From the NCBI RefSeq assembly GCF_001182895.1, contig NZ_LFQR01000033.1, forward strand, positions 1 to 57,155: a stretch of 57,155 nucleotides of DNA, given 5' to 3'. This DNA is from Frateuria defendens (GTDB taxonomy: Bacteria > Pseudomonadota > Gammaproteobacteria > Xanthomonadales > Rhodanobacteraceae). The notes under the pieces were generated by a model that was given only the letters and a program-made list of their open reading frames with translations, was not told the origin of the DNA and did no database searches. The position numbers and the translations under genes were made by a program. Below, piece by piece: positions 51,391 to 57,155 of the stretch; position 1 is the stretch's first letter, and every line of letters starts with the position of its first letter.

Positions 51391-52452
51391 ATGCCAAGCA
51401 ATCACTATACCGGCCCCGCCCCCCACTCCGCTGACCGGCCCGTTCAGGCCGGTGTGCTGCTGGTCAACCTCGGCACGCCGGACGCGCCCACCGCCCGGGC
51501 CCTGCGCCCCTACCTGGCCGAGTTCCTCGGCGACCCGCGGGTGATCGAGGCCCCGCGCTGGCTGTGGTGGCTGGTGCTGCACGGGGTGATCCTGCGCATC
51601 CGCCCCAAGCGCTCGGCGCACGCCTACGCGCGCGTATGGACGCCGGAGGGCTCGCCGCTCAAGGTCGGCTCCGAGCGCCTGGCCGCCGCCCTGCAAGGCG
51701 AGCTGGACCGGCGCGACGCGGGCCCGGTGAAGGTGGCGCTGGCGATGCGCTACGGCGAGCCCTCGGTGCGCCGGCAGATCGAGGCCCTGCAAGGCGAAGG
51801 CGTGCGCCGGCTGCTGGTGCTGCCGCTCTACCCGCAATACTCGGCCACCTCCACCGGCTCGGTGTTCGACGCGGTGGCCGACACGCTCAAGACCCTGCGC
51901 TGGCCGCCGGAGCTGCGCCTGGTCAACGACTACCACGACGCCCCCGGCCACATCGCCGCACTGGCGGCGAGCATCGAGCGCTGGTGGGCCGAACACGGCC
52001 GCGGCGAGAAGCTGCTGCTCTCCTTCCACGGCATCCCCGAGCGCTACGTGCGCGCGGGCGACCCCTACTACGCGCAGTGCCAGGCCACCGCCCGCGCGCT
52101 GCGCGAGCGGCTGGGGCTGGGCGAAGCCGAGCTGCTGGTGAGCTTCCAGTCGCGCGTGGGCCGCGAGCCGTGGCTCTCGCCCTATACCGACGAAACGGTG
52201 CGCCGCCTCGCCGCCGAGGGCGTGAAGCGGCTCGACGTCGCCTGCCCCGGCTTCGCGGTGGATTGCCTGGAGACACTGGAGGAGATCGCCATGCAGAACC
52301 GCGACTTCTTCCGCGAGTCCGGCGGCGAGGACCTGCGCTACATCCCCGCGCTCAACGACAGCGCGCCGCAGGTGGCCCACCTCGCCGACCTGGTGCTGCG
52401 CCACGCGCAGGGCTGGCCGGAGTTCGCCGCGGCCCGCGAATCCGCCCGCTAG
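51391..52452 (+). CDS. hemH: ferrochelatase
   Basis: A 353-residue enzyme inserting Fe2+ into protoporphyrin IX, the last step of heme synthesis. The catalytic His213 (SFHGIPERY) and Glu294 (CPGFAVDCLETLEEI) are present, as are the N-terminal GVLLVNLGTPDAP and LPLYPQYSATSTGS. Length is normal. The heme made would supply the cyo oxidase and the triheme cytochrome in this window. A REP pair follows the gene. Confidence 0.97.
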   Translation: MPSNHYTGPAPHSADRPVQAGVLLVNLGTPDAPTARALRPYLAEFLGDPRVIEAPRWLWWLVLHGVILRIRPKRSAHAYARVWTPEGSPLKVGSERLAAALQGELDRRDAGPVKVALAMRYGEPSVRRQIEALQGEGVRRLLVLPLYPQYSATSTGSVFDAVADTLKTLRWPPELRLVNDYHDAPGHIAALAASIERWWAEHGRGEKLLLSFHGIPERYVRAGDPYYAQCQATARALRERLGLGEAELLVSFQSRVGREPWLSPYTDETVRRLAAEGVKRLDVACPGFAVDCLETLEEIAMQNRDFFRESGGEDLRYIPALNDSAPQVAHLADLVLRHAQGWPEFAAARESAR

Positions 52453-52460
52453 GCCCGCTC

Positions 52461-52545
52461 GTGTAGGAGCGCGCCTTGCGCGCGACCGCGGGGTTGCGGC
52501 GTCACCGCTGCGTAGGTTTGTCGCGCGCAAGGCGCGCTCCTACAC
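52461..52545. repeat. GTAG-type REP pair (BIME-like)
   Basis: Two 26-base arms (52461-52486 and 52520-52545) are perfect inverted copies of a sequence beginning GTGTAGGAGCGCGCC, each internally palindromic, separated by 33 bases. The GTAG-plus-hairpin form is that of REP sequences mobilised by RAYT transposases; no RAYT gene lies in the window. It sits between converging hemH and the ABC permease gene, where it could also stop transcription. Confidence 0.85.
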
Positions 52546-52584
52546 GGGAGCCGGCCCGGTCGCCCGCGGCGGGGCACCGCCGGC

Positions 52585-53786
52585 TCAAACCGAGATCGCC
52601 AGCCGCTCGGAGCGGTACAGCTGCATCGTGGTCACCGTCGCCACCAGCGCCGTCGCCGCGGTGCCGGCCAGGATCAACCCCAGGTGCGCCACGCCGAGAC
52701 CGTTGCCGCGCACCAGGTCGAGGATCGCCAGGTGCTGGCCGAGCAGCGGCACCGCGTACATCCAGTCCTGCGCGCGGATCGGCAGCACCATCAGCAGGAT
52801 GCTCGGCAGCACCGGCAGAAACATCAGCAGCGAAAGATAGGTCTGTGCCTCGCGGTAGCTCTTGGCGAACGCCGCCACCATCGACTGCAAGGCCGCCAGC
52901 AGCACGATCAGCGGCAGTTGCAGCCACAGCACGTGGACGATGAAGCCCAGCCCCAGGTCGATCTCCATGCCCAGCTTCTCGGTCGGCATGAAGCGGCCGA
53001 TGATGCCGAAGGCCACCAGACAGATCACCAGGCTCGCCACCGAGAACGTGCAGATCGCCGCCAGCTTGCCGAGGAAGATCTTCCAGCGCGCCACCGGGTT
53101 GGCGAACAGCGGCTCCAGCGACTGCCGCTCGCGCTCGCCGGCGGTGAGGTCGATCGCCAGCGGCATGCCCGCGATGAAGATGGTGAGCACGAACAGGTAC
53201 GGCAGCATGTTGAACAGCAGCACCGCGCGCGACTGCGGCGTGGCCTGGTCGCGCCGGGCCACCACCACCGGCACCGCCAGCATCGGCGAGAGCCCGCGCG
53301 CCACCAGCCGCATCGCGCCCTGCTGGCGGGCATAAGCCTCCACCAGCTTGCCCACGCGCTCCACCGAGGCGCCGGCCTCGCGCTGGGAGGAGTCGTAGAT
53401 CAGCTCCACCTGCACCGGCTCGCCCTTGCGCCAGGACCTGGCGTAGTCGGCACCGAGGCGCAGCACCAGCTCGGTGTCCTGCCGGCGCACGGCGGCCTCC
53501 GGGTCGGCCGGGCCCGGCTCGGGCACGATGCCGCCGGCCTTGAGCACGTCGATCAGGTTGGGCGCGTATTCGGCGCCGATCACCGGCACCTTGAGCGGCC
53601 GCTCGGCCTTGTCCAGCTGGCGGTTGACCGAGATGTTGATCAGCATCAGGAACAGCAGCGGCGTCAGCAGCGGGCCGGTGAGGAAGGCGCTGGTGAGCGT
53701 GCGGCGGTCGCGCAGGTTCTCGCGCACTTCCTTCAGGAACACGGTGAGGAAGGCGCGCGCGCGGCGCGCCGGCTGGGCGGGGGCGT

Positions 53787-53790
<4 letters not shown>
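52585..53790 (-). CDS. natB: NatB-type ABC-2 exporter permease
   Basis: A 401-residue permease. The N-terminal helix (about 30-53) is followed by a large extracytoplasmic domain (about 55-180) and five to six C-terminal helices, with the coupling motif LTAGERERQSLEPLFANPVARW. It resembles NatB/YhaP exporters (Na+ or drug efflux). Its start overlaps the natA stop (ATGA). Substrate not determined. Confidence 0.88.
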
Positions 53791-54517
<727 letters not shown>

Positions 54518-54521
<4 letters not shown>

Positions 54522-56092
54522 GGGGCGGCTCCGTTGAAGTCGATGAAGACCGGGGTGGGCTGGATGCGGTCGAGGCAGCCCGCGTCCAGCGCGGACGGCT
54601 GGAGGTTCTCGACGAAGTCCTTCACCAGCTTGGGCGCGCAGCCGGCGCCGATCACGTTGTGGCCCTGGCCGCGCAGCACGAAGTGGCGGGCGTTGGAGAG
54701 GCCCTTGAGCACTGCCTCGCCGTAGCGCGGCGGCGTCACCGGGTCGTATTGGCCCGACAGCAGCAGCGCCGGCAGCGCGCTGTGCAGCGGCCGGTGGAAA
54801 TCCGCCGGGCGGCTGCCTTTGGGCCACACCGTGCACAGGGCCTCGAGCGTGTCGATCATGCGCGTGCCGAGGATGGTGCGCTCGTCCTCCGGGCGCGGGG
54901 TGAGCAGGTCCGCATCCTCGCTGCAGATCACCGAGGACTGCATGCCGCCGTTCATGGTGTCGGCGAGGTCACCGGAGAGCAGCTTGGCCTGGCCGAGCAG
55001 CGGGCCGACGTCGCCGTGCGCGGCGGCGTCGATCGACAGCGGCAGCAGCGCGGCGGTGGGCGGCGAGTAGGCGAACATGCGTACCACGCTGGTCAGCGCG
55101 GCCTCGCTCAGCGTGCGCTGCACGCTGCGGTAGTTCTGCGGATCGCGGAAGCTCACCCGGTGCGGGTTGGCGCGCAGCGCGTCGCGCAGCTGGAACAGCG
55201 TCTGGTACGGGTCGCCGAAGCGCTTGCGGCACGCCTCGTCGGCGGTGCAGCGGGCGAACTGCGCCTTGAGCGCGTCGTCGAGGTTCTGCGCGAACTCCTC
55301 GCCCAGCACCAGCGTGTTGGGCACCACGCCGTCCAGCACCAGGCTGCGCACGGCGTCGGGGTGGCGCATGGCGTACTGCTGCGCCACGCGGGTGCCGTAG
55401 GAGATGCCCACCAGGTCCAGCGCGGGCGCGCCGAGCGCGCGGCGCGCGGCCTCCAGGTCCTCCACCGCGACGGTGGTGGTGTAGTAGCGCGGGTCGGCCT
55501 TGGCCTCCACCTCTTTCAGACATTGCGCGGTCTGCGCGCGCAGCCGGCCGGGGTCGAAATCGCCCTCCTCGCCGGCCTGCTCCACGCTCTTGCAGTCGAG
55601 CGGGTTCGAGCCGCCGGTGCCGCGCTGGTCGAGCAGCAGCACGTTGCGGTGGGCGAGCAGCGCATCCAACGCCGGCGCCACCGCCGGCCAGCTCTCGGTG
55701 GCCGCCTGGCCCGGGCCGCCGGCCAGCAGCGCCAGCATGTCCTTCGCCGGCACCTGCGCCTCCGAGCGCACCACCGCCAGGCGCAGCATGATGCGGCGGC
55801 CGTGCGGGTCGTCGCGGTTTTCCGGCACCTCGAACGGCGCGCACCAGGCGGCGGTCGACAGTCCGCTGTTGGGCTGGCCGAGCTGGCAGGCGGTGAGCGT
55901 GAGCGTGCCCAGCTTCCAGGTGCGCGGCGCGGCCGGCGGCGTGGCCGCGGCGATGCTCGCCGCCGAGGCGGGCGCCGGCGCCTCGCCCGCGGCCCGGTTA
56001 CCGGCGCGCTGGTGCAGGTGCTGCCAGGCGAGCGCGCCCAGCCCCACCAGCACGGCGGCGATGCGCAGGGCTGTACGTCCCTTGCTTGCCAT
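54518..56092 (-). CDS. secreted/anchored alpha/beta hydrolase (tripeptidyl aminopeptidase-like)
   Basis: A 524-residue protein with an N-terminal hydrophobic anchor or signal (about 8-25) and an Ala-rich linker, then an alpha/beta-hydrolase of the proline iminopeptidase/TAP type: oxyanion motif LAGGPGQAA, nucleophile elbow GISYGTR, acid in SGQYDPVTPPRYGE and base in GQGHNVIG. The C-terminal TAP-like segment fits peptidases that release short peptides. GGAGGAGA lies just before the ATG at 56092. Its stop overlaps the natA start, linking it to the exporter. Confidence 0.88.
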
Positions 56093-56140
56093 CAGTCTCC
56101 TCCCCTTCGCTCGTTCGTGTCCCACCTGCTTGCCATCGCC

Positions 56141-56335
56141 TCACACCTCCGGCTCGAAGATCGCTTCGATCGGACGTCCGAACAGCCTGGCGATCTTGAA
56201 CGCCAGCGGCAGGCTGGGGTCGTACTTGCCCGTCTCGATCGCATTGACGGTCTGCCGCGACACGTCCAGCCGCTCGGCCAGGTCGGCCTGCGACCAGCCG
56301 TGGTCGGCGCGCAGTGCGCGCACGCGGTTGTTCAT
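56141..56335 (-). CDS. XRE-family helix-turn-helix regulator (small)
   Basis: A 64-residue protein that is nearly all helix-turn-helix: VRALRADHGWSQADLAERLDVSRQTVNAIETGKY, then an IARLFGRPIEAIFEPE tail, matching YozG-like mini-regulators. Its start overlaps the stop of a six-helix membrane protein gene (ATGA), a common pairing in which the membrane protein is thought to modulate the regulator. It probably binds the two palindromes upstream of the operon (inference). Confidence 0.93.
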   Translation of the reverse strand: MNNRVRALRADHGWSQADLAERLDVSRQTVNAIETGKYDPSLPLAFKIARLFGRPIEAIFEPEV

Positions 56336-56934
56336 GCATCGCCGCCGCGCCGATGCCGCCAGCGCCGGCGTACGAGCATGACCGCTGCCCAGGCGAGGAA
56401 CGCCGCGGCCATGCCGATCAGGAAACCCGTCTGCCAATCGCTGAGTACCCGATGCAGGGCCAGCGACAGCGCCGCGCAAACCACGGCCGCCAGCAGGACG
56501 CGCGGCGGCGTCAGCACGCCGCAGTCTTCCTCCATCGCCGCCATGCCGTAGCGACGGCCGGCCCACCAACGCGCCAGCCCGTAGCTCAGGCACTGCAGCG
56601 GGAACACCCACAGCAGCGCCGTGCCCGGCACCGCCACCACCCTGGCCGCAGCGAGGAAACCGGCCGACATGCAGGCCATGCCGACCACCGCGCTGCTGAC
56701 GCCCAGGGCGGTCAGGTGGATGCGCTGGTCCAGCTCGTCGGTGCGCATCACCAGCCGCACCATCGCGCGGATCGCCAGCCCCAGCGGCAGCATCGGCAAC
56801 AGCGCCAGCAGGGCCTTCAGGCCGGTGTCCTCGATCCGCCTGGTCAGTGGCCAGAGCACCAGCATCACGGCGGCGTAGGCCAGCATCGCCGGCAGGAACT
56901 CGCGCTGGTAGCGCCGGTAGACGTGCTGCGTCAT
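56332..56934 (-). CDS. six-helix membrane protein paired with the XRE regulator
   Basis: A 200-residue integral membrane protein with about six hydrophobic helices (near 15-33, 40-62, 75-96, 103-125, 146-166 and 170-190) and a basic C-terminus (RRRWRHRRGGD). No family assigned with certainty. Conserved-looking loop features are RTDELDQRIHLTA and a Trp/Arg stretch before YGMAAMEED. It is the first gene of the leftward operon, directly downstream of the palindromic promoter region. Confidence 0.85.
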   Translation of the reverse strand: MTQHVYRRYQREFLPAMLAYAAVMLVLWPLTRRIEDTGLKALLALLPMLPLGLAIRAMVRLVMRTDELDQRIHLTALGVSSAVVGMACMSAGFLAAARVVAVPGTALLWVFPLQCLSYGLARWWAGRRYGMAAMEEDCGVLTPPRVLLAAVVCAALSLALHRVLSDWQTGFLIGMAAAFLAWAAVMLVRRRWRHRRGGDA

Positions 56935-56981
56935 CTCCCCACCTCCCGCCGGACGGGGTGCCGCGGCGGCCGCGGGTACCT

Positions 56982-56997
56982 GTCAAGCAAACTTGAC
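56982..56997. promoter_or_regulatory. operator-like palindrome O1
   Basis: GTCAAG, CAAA, CTTGAC: a perfect inverted repeat, extending to 22 bp (56979-57000) with CCT/AGG ends. It is the exact reverse complement of O2 in its 16-bp core. It lies downstream of the predicted -10 element, 48-63 bases ahead of the membrane protein start. Confidence 0.75.
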
Positions 56998-57003
56998 AGG
57001 TGC

Positions 57004-57032
57004 AGACTAGGACAGGGGACGTGTCACGTCAA
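57004..57032 (-). promoter_or_regulatory. candidate promoter of the XRE operon
   Basis: On the minus strand TTGACG (57027-57032) and TAGTCT (57004-57009) are 17 bases apart. The -35 hexamer lies inside O2, and O1 lies just past the -10, so occupation of either site should block RNA polymerase. The -10 match is weak. Confidence 0.5.
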
Positions 57033-57043
57033 GTTTGCTTGAC
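57028..57043. promoter_or_regulatory. operator-like palindrome O2
   Basis: GTCAAG, TTTG, CTTGAC: a perfect inverted repeat whose centre is 46 bp from that of O1. It is nested in a wider GTGTCA...TGACAC inverted repeat (57021-57045). It overlaps the predicted -35 element. Confidence 0.75.
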
Positions 57044-57060
57044 ACGACGCGGCATGACAC

Positions 57061-57155
57061 CGCCGACTGATCGAGCACCACGAAATGGCACGGCGTGGCG
57101 ATCGACACCACCTTCGCCATCGGCACGCGGTCGCTCTAGGAGCGTGGGCGGTAGA
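57061..57155. other. right-edge stretch, no gene assigned
   Basis: The last 95 bases contain a short minus-strand frame (an ATG at 57120 reading about 37 residues into the operator region) that I do not recognise, and a TAGGAGCG string near 57139 that recalls a partial REP head. Nothing can be called with confidence. Confidence 0.25.

Overview
The window is chromosomal DNA from a GC-rich gammaproteobacterium. It most resembles a member of the Xanthomonadales, probably Rhodanobacteraceae (Rhodanobacter/Dyella-like). This is inferred from the gene content (split B12-dependent ribonucleotide reductase, bo-type quinol oxidase, lysine/alanine-rich H1-like protein, dacC-ybeD-lipB-lipA, envC plus an S41 protease), from GTAG-type REP palindromes, and from GC-rich codon use. 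It is mostly housekeeping sequence, with a few accessory spots. I see no rRNA, tRNA, CRISPR array or intact insertion sequence.

Layout. 0-7 kb: a DUF2058 protein, dodecin, a 0.7 kb gene-poor stretch, then the leftward class II ribonucleotide reductase locus: nrdJa carrying an intein, a histone-H1-like gene, and nrdJb. A pair of NrdR-box-like palindromes 32 bp apart lies upstream of nrdJa. 7-13 kb: an HtrA/DegQ protease (rightward) and the cyoABCD quinol oxidase (leftward). 13-18 kb: a phosphate-binding-protein/LysM fusion, a HAD phosphatase, an M17 aminopeptidase and a LacI-type regulator. 18-22 kb: a three-gene FAD-dependent sugar/polyol dehydrogenase operon (Tat-exported small subunit, GMC flavoprotein with an Fe-S motif, triheme cytochrome c), a plausible target of the LacI regulator. 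22-30 kb: an M1 peptidase, then leftward dacC-ybeD-lipB-lipA and prc. 30-34 kb: an HlyD/ABC-ATPase/permease exporter and an NRDE protein.

34-36.3 kb is the clearest accessory island: an AT-richer lipoprotein-like gene translationally coupled to a DUF2235 (Tle-type) phospholipase gene, next to a methylglyoxal synthase gene whose 5' end is replaced by a dispersed repeat. 36-45 kb: gltD and gltB (glutamate synthase) and a TonB-dependent receptor. 45-53 kb: envC and an S41 protease, a cupin, tatABC, a SYLF-domain protein and ferrochelatase. 52.5-57 kb: a compact leftward operon (six-helix membrane protein, XRE regulator, secreted alpha/beta hydrolase, NatA/NatB-type ABC exporter). Its promoter region holds two identical palindromes that look like an autoregulatory operator pair.

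How it fits together. Respiration is served by the periplasmic dehydrogenase, which feeds electrons through its cytochrome, and by the quinol oxidase. Envelope maintenance is served by DegQ, Prc, the S41 protease, EnvC, DacC and Tat. The Tat translocase encoded here would export the dehydrogenase small subunit. Two repeat families (a CCTCTCCCC-type element and GTAG REPs) punctuate the intergenic spaces, and one copy has apparently destroyed a gene.
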